Positions 35,050-47,063 of a stretch of DNA of 64,000 nucleotides are shown here, in pieces. The stretch spans positions 59,925,649 through 59,989,648 of the forward strand of contig CM045758.1 in assembly GCA_025200525.1 (NCBI GenBank), given 5' to 3'. The notes under the pieces are model-generated. The model did not search any database, was not told the origin of the DNA, and saw nothing but the letters and a program-made list of their open reading frames with translations. The stretch is from Camellia lanceoleosa. Lineage: Eukaryota > Streptophyta > Magnoliopsida > Ericales > Theaceae. The translations under genes were made by a program, and so were the position numbers. The stretch's first letter is position 1, and every line of letters begins with the position of its first letter.

Positions 35050-35445
35050 TGAAGAATCTCGTATGCTAGTCTAGCTTGATCTTTAAGAATGCAAAACTGT
35101 CATTTTTTCACTATTTGCTTTAATTTTTGTCTAGTGCATTTTATGAGTTATTTTATTAGATTTGATGAGCATATAGCCCTTGATAGGGTAGAATGATGAA
35201 AAAGAATTCATGTAGCTGATGTCACTTGAGTGGCGACAGAAGGCTTTTGGTTGTATTTTATTGCATTTGATGGTTTTATTTTTGAAGGTGGTAAGGTAAA
35301 TAGGACAGAAAAAAGAAGCATTGAGTGCTTCATTCTTATTGTTTACTAATTGTTGTAGATTGTTCTTTTGTTTATTATTGTTATTATGTTTTTAAGTTCC
35401 CCTAGAGATTCCGAGGTTTGTGATTTACGCAATAAACAAATATAA
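35050..35445 (+). other. Probable 3' UTR of SUVH
   Basis: T-rich sequence after the stop with an AATAAA at 35432-35437 (CGCAATAAACAAA). No other ORF is supported. The end point is a guess. Confidence 0.4.
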
Positions 35446-35946
35446 GTTAGTAAATGAAGGTATTAAAACCAACTGAGCTAGCTTAATTGGCCATTCTTTT
35501 ACACTCCTATATCCAAGTGAAGTGGTTAGGGGGTCAATTCTTACCCCAGACAAATGTTGATTATTTCTACATCATTATGAGGGTTGTATTGAGTTTATTT
35601 CTACCCATTACGGGATATGCTATTTGTTGTGATGATTGTTGGGTATGTAGATGTGCCTTGTTGGACTTTAATTCTCTGGTTCGATGCAATTCTCATATAT
35701 TTGTAATTGATCTCCTTGTTGAAATCCCTCAACAAGCTATTTGAATCTCTTCGAAGAGTACAATAAAGTCTACAAGGTAATTAAAACCACTCTCGTAGTG
35801 ATTTTGGGTATAATAAATACAAAAGAGCATTAAATGCTCATTTGACCGTTTTACCCTCCGCTTGCGGGAATAAGGTTGCATACATCAATCTTTCTCCAGA
35901 CCCTGCTTAAGCAGGATTTTTGTGCACTGAGTGCACCCTTTTAGAG

Positions 35947-36350
35947 GTGTCGACACTATCTGTAACAATCTCGTCCCACATTAGAAGTTTGCATGGGTGA
36001 TCTTGGGCATATAAAACACTACTAACTTGCTAATAAGTAAGTTGGACTTAAGCTTTTGGGTCATGTTGATAGACCCACGGGTTAGTAGTGGAGTTTGATA
36101 AGTGGGGGAGTTTGTGATTATAGACCCTTGCGTCAATTTATAAGTGGTGGAGTTTGATAAGTGGAGTTTGTCTGTCCCGCATCAAAAGTTTGCATGGGTG
36201 ATCATAAATGGGGGAGTTTGTAACAAGCCCGTTCCACATCGGAAGTTTACATAGGTGATCTTGGGTATCTAAAACACCCCACTAACTTACTACTAAGTAA
36301 CTTAGACTTAAGCTTTTGGGTCATGGTTATAGACGCACAAGTTACTTGCC
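35947..36350. repeat. Imperfect direct repeats of unknown origin
   Basis: A ~130-bp block starts at 35962 (TGTAACAATCTCGTCCCACA) and again at 36217 (TGTAACAAGCCCGTTCCACA), 255 bases apart. Both share GGGTGATCTTGGG or GGTGATCTTGGG, TAAAACAC and CTTAAGCTTTTGGGTCATG. A shorter third piece lies at about 36164-36215. They resemble ends of a plant LTR or SINE, but no family was recognised. Confidence 0.6.
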
Positions 36351-38084
36351 CCAGCAAGTAGTGGGGCATTATACTATCTTTGAAGGTGTCGACACTTTGT
36401 CTGGTTGAATTTTCATGACTTTGGATTATGGTTGACATTTACTTTTTTTTCCTTTTAAAGTAAGGTGGCTACTGGAACCATGTGTCGACACTACAACTTA
36501 AAGGTGTGGACACTTCTTCAAGGTTGATATCATCTCGAGGTTTTGGAATACGGTGTCAACACTTTTAGGCTTTGATGTGGATACTATCATGATATTCAAG
36601 AGGAAATCCGAGGTTACATCCAACAATATAAATTATCAAAGGTTCAAAGATAAAATCTTCAAACTTAGAAGAGTAAATAACTTAGAATTCATTATACTAG
36701 GGAAGTTTTTAGATAAGAAGAGACTTCCCTTAAGTTTCCATTTGTCATTCATCAAATCAATCACGGAAACCTAGGGGTGGGGACAGATGTAGGATTTTAA
36801 CTTTGAGGGGGTGAACGTATAGATAAGAAAAAATTATCTAATGAACGTTTGGAATGCAATATCTATTTCTATCAACACAAGATATAAAAAATATCACAAA
36901 ATGAATCATTAGAAATTTTTATTCAATGTATATAATTATAGAAATATGATCAATAGAATATGTGACTAGATAACTTATTATAAAATCATTCTATATCATG
37001 TTTTTACCAACACTTGGCACAACTTAGAAATTGTTGACAACTTTTAAAATTAGGGATGTTTAAGGATATATCAATCCCAGAGGTTAGCAATTGAAATTTT
37101 AAATGCAGTTTTTTTACTTTATGAAGTCATTGGGGCAAAGTTTATTTATAAGTCTGCAAAAATTTTCAATTTTGAAAGACTTATAACTATCCTTAGTATT
37201 TGAAACAAAGCTAAGAAAGTGACTCCATCACATTCTCCTTAGTTCAATTCTTACAAGTAACTTCAATTCTTAATATATTAAAGAAGGAAAGAGATAATCG
37301 AAACAGAGAGACAATGTGCAGAGGGAGAAAGGAAGCAAAGAAGAAATTTTGAAATAAATATGGAAAAGGTGAAGAAGAAACCAAAAATGCAGGTCGAGTT
37401 GAAGAGAACCAAAACAACGAAAAAAAAGAAAAAATGAAACAAATGAAGAATAAGAAGAGACATGGGAGAACTGAAACACATAAGAACAATAAAAGATAGA
37501 AAGAAACACATGTAGAGTGGAAGTGTGGGGATTACAACTCGAAAATGCGAATTGAGTTGAAGATCCAAGTTGATGGAAGTCGTTTCACCAACCTTTAGTT
37601 CTTCAAATGTTCTCTCTAAATGATTTTCTTCAAATGGCTAACTATGGATTTTCGGCTACCGATATGAGAATATCTTCGGGAGGCGAGTATTAAATTTTTC
37701 AAAAAAAATTTGGATTGGTGAACCTATATAATTTAGGCATATTCTTAACTAATAGTCTAATACTGTTGTATTGAAGGACTTTTTTCAAAACTATGAAGTA
37801 CTAGTCGCCCCTGCCAGCCCCTCCTTGGTCCATTCCTACTTGGGGCTAACATAACTATGATTGAGAAGCGAATAGTGTGTATAGTGTAGAGAGGCATAGA
37901 AGGGATTGTATTTGGCAGAAAAATCTCTATGGAAGTCCTAATGGGTAGTGAAAGAGATTGAAGCGTATGAGAGAGCCATTGAAATGACTAAATGGAGGGA
38001 GATGTCTCTATTGACGTGTAATGAAAGCCATTTGTGTTTATAGTCTCCCAATGTTCAAAGATTTTAACATGCTTGATTGAGCTT
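36351..38084. other. Intergenic stretch left of element 3
   Basis: No gene is supported. The palindrome GTGTCGACAC occurs at 36386 and 36482 with variants at 36504 and 36553. 37280-37520 is purine-rich (GAAGA and AAAGA runs), giving spurious Phe/Ser-rich ORFs on the minus strand. The stretch from AGGGGTGGGG (36774) to CCCCTGCCAGCCCC (about 37806) may be a decayed transposon. Confidence 0.45.
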
Positions 38085-38512
38085 TGTGGGGGCCGAATAT
38101 TGAGAGTCGTAGAGATGCCGAATAGTTGAACTTGGAGTCGAAATATATAGCACTCGGCGCTGTCTCGCACGCTCGAATTCTATCCTATTCGGCCAAATAG
38201 CCGGTTGAGCGAGGGGCCGAGTGAAAAGCGGTTTGCTACAATTGAAGCCGAATGGCGAATTGAAAGTGGACCCAATCCCGAGGCCCAAGAAAGAAAAGAT
38301 ATAAATAGAAGAATATCAGCCAGGAAGAGGTATGTGAGAACCATTATACTTTACGTGAAATATAAGTAATTCAGAGAGTAGAGACTGACTTGCCCGTCGG
38401 AGTGCTAATTCCGGCACCCCCGACCAGAGTGTTAATTCTTTTTTAGGTGACTAGCTGAGGATCACTAGCATTTCCCAGGATCTGAAGAGTATTTTCAAAC
38501 CACTTCTCCACA
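38085..38512 (+). repeat. 5' LTR of element 3
   Basis: 428 bp, TG...CA. A TATA box (GATATAAATAGAAG, 38298-38311) marks the promoter. Followed directly by the primer-binding site. Confidence 0.95.
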
Positions 38513-38514
38513 AT

Positions 38515-38532
38515 TGGCGCCGTCTGTGGGAA
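38515..38532 (+). other. Primer-binding site, element 3
   Basis: TGGCGCCGTCTGTGGGAA, two bases inside the LTR; identical to elements 1 and 2. Confidence 0.9.
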
Positions 38533-38547
38533 TACTCAAATACATCC

Positions 38548-40010
38548 ATGGCGGGCGTAACGGAAGACCCTCCGATAGTTACTGATGAAACCACGCAGAG
38601 AGACGACCTCACTCTAGCAAACATGCTTGGACTGGAGACTATCCCTGCAAGACGCGCTTTGTACTTCGCTTCACCCTCGACTTCAGAGCATAAGGCAATG
38701 CAAGCGATCATGGAACAAGCGAAGCAAAACGAACAGAGGTTGCAGAACATGATCACTGAGAACAAACGTCTCTGTCAGGACTTGGCTTTGGAAGTGGCAA
38801 AGTCCAAACAAGCTGTACGCCAAGATCCAGAACGACCTTTGAGGGCAGGTGGTCGACGATCTCGAGCTCGACAACAAGACACTGATAGCGACTCTGACTT
38901 ATTATCCCAGAAGCCCAAGAAGAAGGGACGACTCGAGACTTTCAGTTCCTCTGAAGAAAGTCCACGTATAAGGCATAAGCGCAGAAGAAACAGTTCAGAT
39001 GAGGAAGACCTGCATAATCCCTTTGTGTGACGGATCGCAAGGGCGGTTTTGCCCAAAAAGTTCAAAGCTCCATCGTTCACTCTCTATGATGGAAATTCGA
39101 AGCCCATCGATCACATCTGTCACTACAAGCAAGCCATGACATTGCATGCAGACGACGAGGCTCTCATGTGTCGTATATTTCCCAACAGTTTGGGACCATT
39201 CGCTGTCAGGTGGTATTATAAACTAGAGCCGGCTTCGATCAAAAGCTTCCATCAATTATAGAAATCTTTCAGGGCCAGATTCATCACCAACGAGGTCCAG
39301 CCAAAACAAGCCGACTCTTTCTGGGCAATGCAGATCCAGCCAGGAGAAACGCTAAGAGCGTATTCGGCGTGCTATTGGGAGTGCTTTAATCTTGTTGATG
39401 ACGCATGCAACGATTCCATGGCCATCATCGCCTTCAAAATGGGTTTGCATCTTGACAGTGCTTTTCGCAGTTCCTTGACTAGAAGACCCCACAAAACAGT
39501 CTGGTCGTTGATGAAGAAAGTTGAGGAATACTGCAAAGTGGAGGATGACGCCTTGCGAGTTAAAGCCGGAAACGCGGCCAACAAGTCGGCCTCTTTTGAA
39601 ATTGCTCAGCTAATAAATTCTGCACCACCTCAGAGCCCTGAGCCACGGCATCGGGCTAAACGAGACAAGAGACGGGATTCCCGCCGATCAAGCGACCAAT
39701 GCTCCTACCGAGCAAATGAACAACTGCAAGTTGATAACAGGCGCACGAGGCGCGCCGACAAGAAGTATATGGAGTTGACAGAGCCGATCAGTGCGGTTAT
39801 GTCCAGAGTTCAACACCTTCCGTTTTTTAAATGGCCGTCCAAAATGGTGGGACCTCCCAACATGAGAAGGCGGGATAGACGGTGTGAGTATCACAAGGAC
39901 CATGGCCATGATACTGAGAGTTGTTATGCATTGAAGGATCACTTGGAGGAATTGGTACAAGATGGTCGGCTACAACAGTACGTTCGAAAAGGCAACTCAA
40001 CCAAAGCAAT
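38548..40010 (+). pseudogene. Gag of element 3, two stops
   Basis: ATG 38548 follows the primer site. The N-terminal third is a coiled, charged region (QNEQRLQNMITENKRL) with an Arg/Ser-rich basic part. The capsid core has FTLYDGNSKPIDHI and FPNSLGPFAVRWYYKL. The zinc knuckle CEYHKDHGHDTESC lies at 39883-39924. Stops at 39028-39030 (TGA) and 39259-39261 (TAG) are each one C-to-T change from a sense codon. No frameshift is needed. It would form the virus-like particle. The gag proteins of elements 1 and 2 align to it in the same order of motifs. Confidence 0.9.
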
Positions 40011-40189
40011 AGCCTTAAGACAGGATTACCCTCAACTCGGCATGATCTACATGATATACAGCTTGCCAATGTCATCCGCGGTGTATATAATTCAGTCAAA
40101 TCCCGACCCTCAAAGTCAACTCACTTCGGCTAAACGACCCTATGAAGCTGTGAGCATTGTTTTTGATGATTCAGATTTAGCCGGAGTGA

Positions 40190-40620
40190 CACTTCCCCAC
40201 ATCGATCTCTTGGTAATTGAGTTACGCGTAAACCGATTCACAGTTGAGTGCGTACTCATTGATTCGGGGAGCACATCGGAGGTTATGTACTACAAGACAT
40301 TCACTAAACTCGGCTTATTTGAATCGGATCTCTCTCCAGCCCCTTATCCATTATTCGGCTTCAATGCCAATCCAGAGTACCCGTTGGGGAAAATCACACT
40401 ACCCGTTCGAGCGGGCTCCTGAACAGTGTATATGGAATTCTTGGTTGTCAAGCTGCTATCGCCGTACAATCTCATCATGGGGGCGATCTTGGTTGCATGT
40501 TATGCAGGTCGTGCCAAGCACCTATCATCAGCTGCTACGCTTCCCGATAGAACGCGGCATTGAGCAAATTCGTGGCTCTCAGATGTGGCACAAGCATGTT
40601 ATCTCCTTGCTCAAAAGACA
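40190..40620 (+). pseudogene. Protease of element 3
   Basis: Aspartic protease motif LIDSGSTSEVMYY at about 40255-40295 (Asp-Ser-Gly, where elements 1 and 2 have Asp-Gln-Gly). A TGA at 40420-40422 interrupts it. One extra G in a run near 40478 shifts the frame inside the second conserved motif (PYNLIMG), and a second indel near 40583 restores it. It would process the polyprotein. Confidence 0.8.
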
Positions 40621-41670
40621 CTAAAGGAGTTGCAAGTGAACTCTATTGAGGTAACAGATCGGGAGAGCTTCGACGATGTTGGGCGGCTCCTAAATGAAAA
40701 GGCCACGGAAATCCTAGATCGAGTTGAAATCAACGGCAACCCAGACAAGTTCTTCATGGTTGGCGCCTCCCTCAATCAAGCCGACAGACAACAGCTAATT
40801 TCCTTCCTGCTCGGCAACCTTGATGTATTTGCGTGGACTCCATATGAGATGCTGGGTGTAGATCCGTCTGTTTCGTAACACCGTTTAAATGTTGACCCTA
40901 AATGCAAGCCGATCATTCAGAAAAGCCGGCGATCAATCACAGAGCACACTGCCGCAGTTGTTGAAGAGGTTGATCGGTTGCTTGACGCCGGGGCAATCAG
41001 GGAAGTGACTTACCCTACATGGCTCTCTAATACTGTGGTTGTGAAGAAGAAAAATGAGACCTGGCGAGTCTGCGTTGATTTCATGGACCTAAACAAAGTC
41101 TGCTCCAAAGATTGTTTTCCTTTCTCCAGGATAGACCAACTGGTAGATGCTATAGCACGTCATCAGCGTATGAGCTTCCTCGATGCCTACAGAGGCTACC
41201 ATCAAATTGTCATGCATCCGGAGGACCAAGACAAAACTGCATTCTTCACCCCAAGAGGAACCTATTGCTATAAGGTTATGCCTTTTGGGCTAAAGAATGC
41301 ATGGGCAACTTACCAGAAACTAGTCACCACCATGTTCAAGGAGCAACTCGGCCACACTATGGAAGTGTACATTGACGACATGGTGGTCAAATCCAAGGAA
41401 GAGCTTAATCATATAGCTGATCTGGAGGAGACATTCGGCATTCTACGCAAATATGGAATAAAGCTGAACGCTTCCAAATGTGCGTTTGGGATCGGCTTTA
41501 GCAAATTCTTGGGTTACATTGTCAACCACCGAGGAATCAAAGCCAATCCAAGGCAAATCACAGCAATCCTGGAACTTGGCTCCCCTCGATCGGTCAAGGA
41601 GGTTTAGAAGTTAATGGGGATGGCCACCGCACTTAACAAATTCATCAGTCGTTCCACGGACCGCTGCTGA
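40621..41670 (+). pseudogene. Reverse transcriptase of element 3
   Basis: The linker (DVFAWTPYEMLGVDP) leads into the RT: WLSNTVVVKKKNETWR, FLDAYRGYHQIVMHP, MPFGLKNAWATYQ and catalytic YIDDMVVKSKE near 41370. TAA at 40876-40878 and TAG at 41605-41607 interrupt the frame, with TGA at 41668-41670 just after. The palm itself (40978-41604) is open. It would make cDNA in the particle. Confidence 0.9.
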
Positions 41671-42640
41671 CAATTCTTTCATACACTACGGCAGGGCAAG
41701 GCTTTTGAATGGTCCGCCGAGTGCGAAGTCGCTTTCAACGGCCTCAAAACCTACCTCCGATTAGTTCCACTCTTGACAACACATTCGGCAAGTGACCCAC
41801 TCATTTTGTATCTGGCAGTTTTCGATCGGGCCGTCAGTGCCGTACTGATAAAGGAAAAGTTGGGGGAGCAGCGGCCAATATATTATGAGAGCAAGGCAAT
41901 AGTCGACATTGAAACACGCTACCTTTTGCTGGAAAAACTCATCATTGTCCTGGTCATGGCGGCAAGAAAACTGATGCATTACTTCCAGGGGCATAGCATC
42001 GGGGCGCTAACAGATTACCCCTTCCGATCAGTACTACGCAGTGCGGAAGCATCAGGGCGCGTTTCAAAGTGGGCTCTTGAACTCAGCCAGTACGACATTC
42101 AGTTTCTACCTAGAACCTCAATCAAGGGACAGGTGCTTGCCGACTTTGTGGCCGAATTCACTGGAGGTCTTGCCGACTTCAAATCTAATGAAGTTCGACC
42201 TAAGTCGAACTGGGGAATTTATGTTGGGGACATTTGGCAGTTGTACTGTGATGGATCATCCAATCAACAGGGCAGCGGTGCTGGAGTAGTAATCATGGCT
42301 CTCAACGGCGCAATAATTGAGCAGGCCGTCAAACTCGGCTTCGAAGCATCAAATAACGAGGTCGAATATGAAGCCCTTTTGGCCGGTTTGAGGAATGCAC
42401 ACCTTCTGGGACTGGTATTTTGCGATTCAAAATTGGTGATCAATCAATTAAAGGGGGAGTACGTAGCCAAAAATGACCGTATGGCAGCTTATATGAAATC
42501 GGCTAGCGCCTTGCTGGCCAAATTTGACCATCATGAATTGAGTCAGATAACAAATGACTAGAATACACATGCAGATGCCCTAGCTTGCCTAGTCTCCGCC
42601 ATTAACTTAGAGATTAAACGAACCATCGAAGTAGGTTTCA
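41671..42640 (+). pseudogene. Dual RNase H of element 3 (degenerate plus acquired domain)
   Basis: 41770-42170 matches the original gypsy RNase H, but its usual first Asp context reads LYLAVFDRAVSAVL, so the active site looks lost. 42235-42600 is a second RNase H with all four acidic positions visible: LYCDGSS, NNEVEYEALLAGL, VFCDSKLVINQL and, after a TAG at 42559-42561, NTHADALA. This acquired-domain arrangement is known for Tat elements, in which the first copy degenerates. It removes template RNA during cDNA synthesis. Confidence 0.85.
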
Positions 42641-43943
42641 TCTCGGTGCTGAGCATTGGCCCTTTGGAGGAAATCCAAGTCAATGTTATAGAGTCAGGAC
42701 CGAGTTGGATGGATCCCATTGCTGCATTTCTGCCTTCCGAACAACTCCTAGCGGACAAAAAAGAAGCGCATAAGCTGCGAAACAAAGCCCTGCGATACTA
42801 CTTGGATTCGCAAGGAAAACTTTATAAAAAAACCCTTTATGGTCCATACTTGGAATGTGTACACCCGGACAAAGTCGAAGAGCTTCTGACTGAAATGCAT
42901 GAAGGCAGTTGTGATGCCCATTCTGGCGGGTGCTCTTTGGCCCATCGAGCTATAACACAGGGGTATTACTGGCCGACAATGAGATCTGATTCTGAATGCT
43001 ATGTGAAGAAATGTGAACAGTGCCAGAAGTTCTCCCCGTTAACCCATCTGCCTGCTGAAGAGTTAAGTTCCATTACTAGTCCCTGGCCGTTCGCCCAGTG
43101 GGGATTTGATATCGTAGGACCATTGCCGAGGGCCCCAGGGAACAAGCGATACTTGATCGTCGCGACAGATTACTTCACAAAATGGGTCGAAACGGAGGCA
43201 TTAACGCACAGTCAAGATGCTGATGTTAAACGCTTTGTATGGAGAAATATTATAACACGATTCGACATTCCAAGAGCTCTTATTTCAGCAACGGCACCCA
43301 GTTTGATTGTGGTGTCTACCGAGAGCTGTGCAGCAAGTATGGTATCCAGCCTTACTTTTCTACGCCGGTTTACCCATAAAGCAATGGTCAAGCCGAAGCC
43401 TTTAACAAATCTATCTTGGATGGCATCAAGAAGAGGTTGGAGAAAGCTAAAGGCAAATGGATCGAAGAATTGCCGAGTGTATTGTGGGCTCATCGAACTA
43501 CGTCAAGGCGATCCACTGGAGAAACGCCGTTTGCTCTATGCTTTGGAACCCAGGCGATCATACCCCTGGAGATCGGCCACCCAACCCTGAAATTGCAAGT
43601 TTTTGATATGGGCTGAAACGACATGATGCTGGCTTTGGATTTGATTTTGATTGAAGAACGAAGAGACCGTGTCCTTGCGTCCATGGCACGGTGCCAGCAG
43701 CAGCTTGCCAAGTCATATAATTAACGTGTTCAGTTGTGCCGCTACACACCAGGAGAGTTGGTCCTGAAGAAAGTACTTCCAGCTGCCAAGAAACCGGCGG
43801 ATGAAAAATTGGGTCCTAACTGGGATGACCGCTATCAGATTGATTCGATCATTGGAATAGGGGCATATCGGCTCAAAGACATGTCCGGAAGGAGCCTGCC
43901 ACAGCCTTGGAATTCAACGCACTTACGCAAATTCTATCATTAA
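42641..43943 (+). pseudogene. Integrase of element 3
   Basis: HHCC finger: DAHSGGCSLAHRAI then KKCEQCQKF near 43015. Core: GFDIVGPLP (first Asp), then a one-base deletion at about 43290 exactly at the second catalytic Asp region, and NGQAEAFNK. The C-terminal part shows LGPNWDDRYQID and the lineage ending PWNSTHLRKFYH with stop at 43941-43943. Further stops lie at 43377, 43614 and 43722. There is no chromodomain. The protein would join cDNA to the genome, but this copy is dead. Confidence 0.9.
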
Positions 43944-44060
43944 ACCCGACTTGTGGGGAATGATATTAGTTCTAAATGGCTCACCATGTACACATTTCAC
44001 TTTTGTAATGCAAAGATTCCTGTTTATTCATTGTGCAATCCAGTTCAAAAGATTTCTGAT

Positions 44061-44414
44061 AAAAGCCTCCGGATTCAGAGCGTCCTTTGTGGATATCATG
44101 ACTGGCCAAATAAAGTCTCCGGATTTGGAGCCCCATCAGCGCATGACGCCTTTGGGCCGAAAAAGCCTCCGGATTCAGAGCGTCCTTCGTGGATATCACG
44201 ATTGGCCAAACTAAGTCTCCGAATTTGGAGCCCCATCGGCGCATGACGCCTTTGGACCGAAAAAGCCTCAAGATCTGGAGCGTCCTTCGTAGATATTACG
44301 ATTGGCCAAACTAAGTCTCTGAATTCGGAGCCCCATCGGCGCATGACGCCTTTGGGCCGAAAAAGCCTCCGGATTCGAAGCGTCCTTCGTGGATACCACG
44401 ATTGGCCAAACTAA
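44061..44414. repeat. 100-bp minisatellite in element 3
   Basis: AAAAGCCTCC or AAAAGCCTCA recurs at 44061, 44161, 44262 and 44361. Each unit holds a GCGTCCTTYGTRGATAT block and a GCGCATGACGCCTTTGG block. The array is cut by the MITE at 44415 and resumes at 44682-44730. Confidence 0.9.
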
Positions 44415-44681
44415 GGCCAAGTTTGGGTACTCCCAAATAATCCAAAAAGTCAAAAAGTTACTCAAAAAGTTAAAAAGTTAACACTATTCACCAAAAGTCA
44501 ACAATTACGGCTGCACAACTCCCAATTCAAATTTTCCTCTAAAAACCAATTTTCACAATTTTTTATTACACATTTTTTCATAAAAAGTCAAAAAGTTAAC
44601 CCAAACATCCATATTTTCAACTTCAATTTTTTTATCCAAAAAGACAAAAAGTACACTTATTTAGTCTTCCCAAACAAGGCC
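44415..44681. mobile_element. Tourist-like MITE inside the element 3 minisatellite, TSD TAA
   Basis: Ends GGCCAAGTTTGGG and CCCAAACAAGGCC with TAA at 44412-44414 and 44682-44684. The uninterrupted repeat copies (CAAACTAAGTCTC) show the empty site. The interior has AAAAAGTCAAAAAGTT, the family hallmark. Confidence 0.9.
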
Positions 44682-44989
44682 TAAGTCTCCGGATTCGGAG
44701 CCTCATCGGTGCATGACGCCATTGGCCTTGGGCCAGGGCCCTGCATAACACGTGTATGCCGAATAGATATTTTATGAAGAATGCTGTTATGTCGAGCCGG
44801 CAAAAACCGTTTACACATTAAACCATTTAAAATACCTTTATTCAAACATTTATACAATGAGACATGCAAGCACGTGTGTGCTGAATATAAAACCAAACAC
44901 AAACATTGAAAATAAAACATTTTATTCCATCAGCCAATGATTACATAGTTTTGAACGCAATTTGCGTTTGAGCATTACAATGAGTATTT

Positions 44990-45850
44990 TTATCCGGCTT
45001 CTCTCATCGTCACTCTTTTCGACTTCAAATGCGGAGAAGGGAAAATGATCACGTTGGTACCGCGACAACGCCGAATTAACACCCTCTGCTCGAAGAGCCT
45101 TCGCGGCTTAAAGTGCCTTAATCCAACCGTGCCTAAAGCCCTGATTCTCGCATCGGCAGACCTCCTCTGTAAGTTTCTCTTTGGTTTTGTCGATCCCAAC
45201 CTTCCGGCCCACATGGAAGCCTTGTTCATAACCCATGGTCCTCGCATTTTCTACGGCAAACATGTTTGCCGTATCTCGGTCGGCAATGGCGTGACTTAAC
45301 AGCCGTTGGGTCACTCTCTCCTCCACGATCGGGTTAGATTGACTCGTTGTACGCGACTCGGTGGCTTAAGCTTTCCTAAGCTCCCTAAGCTCACGCTCGG
45401 CTTTCTCCGCGCGAGCCTCCAAACTGCGGATTCGTTTGTTCTTCTTCTCTATTTCTCGTCGCGCGGCGTGTAGACGCATGCTGACTTCATAAGCAGTGTA
45501 CAGCCCCTTTACCGCCTCATGCATACCTTCTCGAAACACTTAGAAATCTTGCTGTCCAACCATCGACTGCTGGACCTCTGGTGGAAAGATCTGTCGAGCG
45601 AACTCGATTGCTACACTTGGATCGTTAATAATGGAATCCGCCTTCGTCATCAGTTTATTCCCCATGAAAATCGCAAAACTCAACGGTCGTGGCGTCGCAT
45701 CGGGCTCGCTTCTCGGTCACGGTCGCGGGGAGCTTCCTGTTGCTGTTTTTCTTTTCGGGGTGATCTGCTTCGACGACTTGGGGGCTAACGTTTTTCTCGT
45801 TCCTTGGACGTTCTTCCTCCCGTGCGTGTAGGCTCGTTGCTGCGATTCAT
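44990..45850 (-). pseudogene. Second antisense ORF of element 3, coiled coil
   Basis: On the minus strand an ATG at 45850 opens a Ser/Thr/Arg-rich start, then a FPPEVQQSMVGQQDF stretch, a long heptad-rich part (REIEKKNKRIRSLEARAEKA) and the open piece 45108-45326. It ends with CENQGFRHGWIKAL, closely like ENQGLKYGWLKAL near the end of the main antisense gene (about 47150). Several frame breaks and a stop interrupt it. It looks like a partial duplicate of the antisense gene's coiled-coil end. Function unknown. Confidence 0.5.
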
Positions 45851-46019
45851 TGCAGTATCTAGCTCAGTTAATGTTCGTCCTTCCCCTCTGTTGTTAAAGA
45901 ACAGTCTATTTTGACATTCACACTTATCTCAAGCTAGTTTAAATCAAGTCTGAATAAGAATAAGTGGAATCACTGGCGCGAACTTACCCAATTTATTCTC
46001 AATGTATGCAGTGCCCCCG

Positions 46020-46775
46020 AAGCGATGTCATTAATTCTAAACGCCAAAAGCCAGATGCCGATCGGGTCATTCCATGAACTAGTCTTATTCGGCTTTCGGA
46101 GTTCATGCACTGGCTGGGGTAAGGGCAGATTTATTAATCTGATCGGTGAAGTATCTAAACCCAATACTGATCGATTTATGCCACAGCCATTCCAAGAACT
46201 AGTCCTATTCGACTTCTGAAGCTCATGCACTGGCTGGGGTAAGGACAGATTTATTAATATGATCGGCCAAGTATCTAAACCCAATGCCGATCGATTTATG
46301 CCAAAGCCATTCTATGAACTAGTCTTATTCGGCTTCTGAAGCTCCTGCACTGGCTGGGGCAAGGGCAGATCTATTAATCTGATCGGCCAAGTATCTAAAT
46401 CCAATGTCGATCGATTTATGTGCAGCCATTCCAAGAACTAGTCCTATTCGGCTTCTGAAGCTCATGCACTGGCTGGGGCAAGGGCATATTTATTAATCTG
46501 ATCGGCCAAGTATTTAAACCCAATGCCGATCGATTTATGCCGCAGCCATTCCATGAACTAGTCCTATTCAGCTTCTGAAGCTCGTGCACTGGCTGGGGCA
46601 AGGGCAGATTTATTAATCTGATCGGCCAAGTATCTAAACCCAATGCCGATCGATTTATACCGCAGCCATTCCATGAACTAGTTCTAATTCGGCTTCTGAA
46701 GCTCATGCACTGACTGGGGCAAGGGCAGATTTATTAATCTGATCGGCCAAGTACGTAAATCGAATGCCGATCGAT
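46020..46775. repeat. 120-bp minisatellite in element 3, about six copies
   Basis: AGTCYTATTC recurs at 46081, 46201, 46321, 46440, 46560 and, as a variant, 46680 (period 119-120). Each unit has GCACTGGCTGGGG, AGATTTATTAATCTGATCGG and CCGATCGATTTATG blocks. It lies between the two antisense ORFs. Confidence 0.95.
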
Positions 46776-47063
46776 ACTTGGTATTGAAAACAAAATGTAG
46801 CCATTTTACAATTGAAAGCAATACCATTCATTAATAACAAAATTTAGCACAAATAATATTAAGGCAAAAAGAAAATTTTCATTAGTAAATTAGGCACAAA
46901 TTGTAGCCATTTTACATACGAAAATTACTAAACAAAAAGCTACAAGTTCGCATGAAAATGCCTAGCAAAACACTATGACTGTAGCAATACATGAAAATTA
47001 CCAAACAAAAAGTTGTAAAAATACATTCGAAAATTCCTAAAACAAAAACAGGTGTCGCCCAAA

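Noticed and set aside
37244..37568. Three overlapping Phe/Leu/Ser-rich minus-strand ORFs resembling membrane proteins
   Set aside because: They come from a purine-rich low-complexity tract. Several frames are open at once and no gene signals flank them.
46025..46706. Repetitive ORFs on both strands in the 120-bp array of element 3
   Set aside because: Unit length divisible by three keeps frames open by chance.
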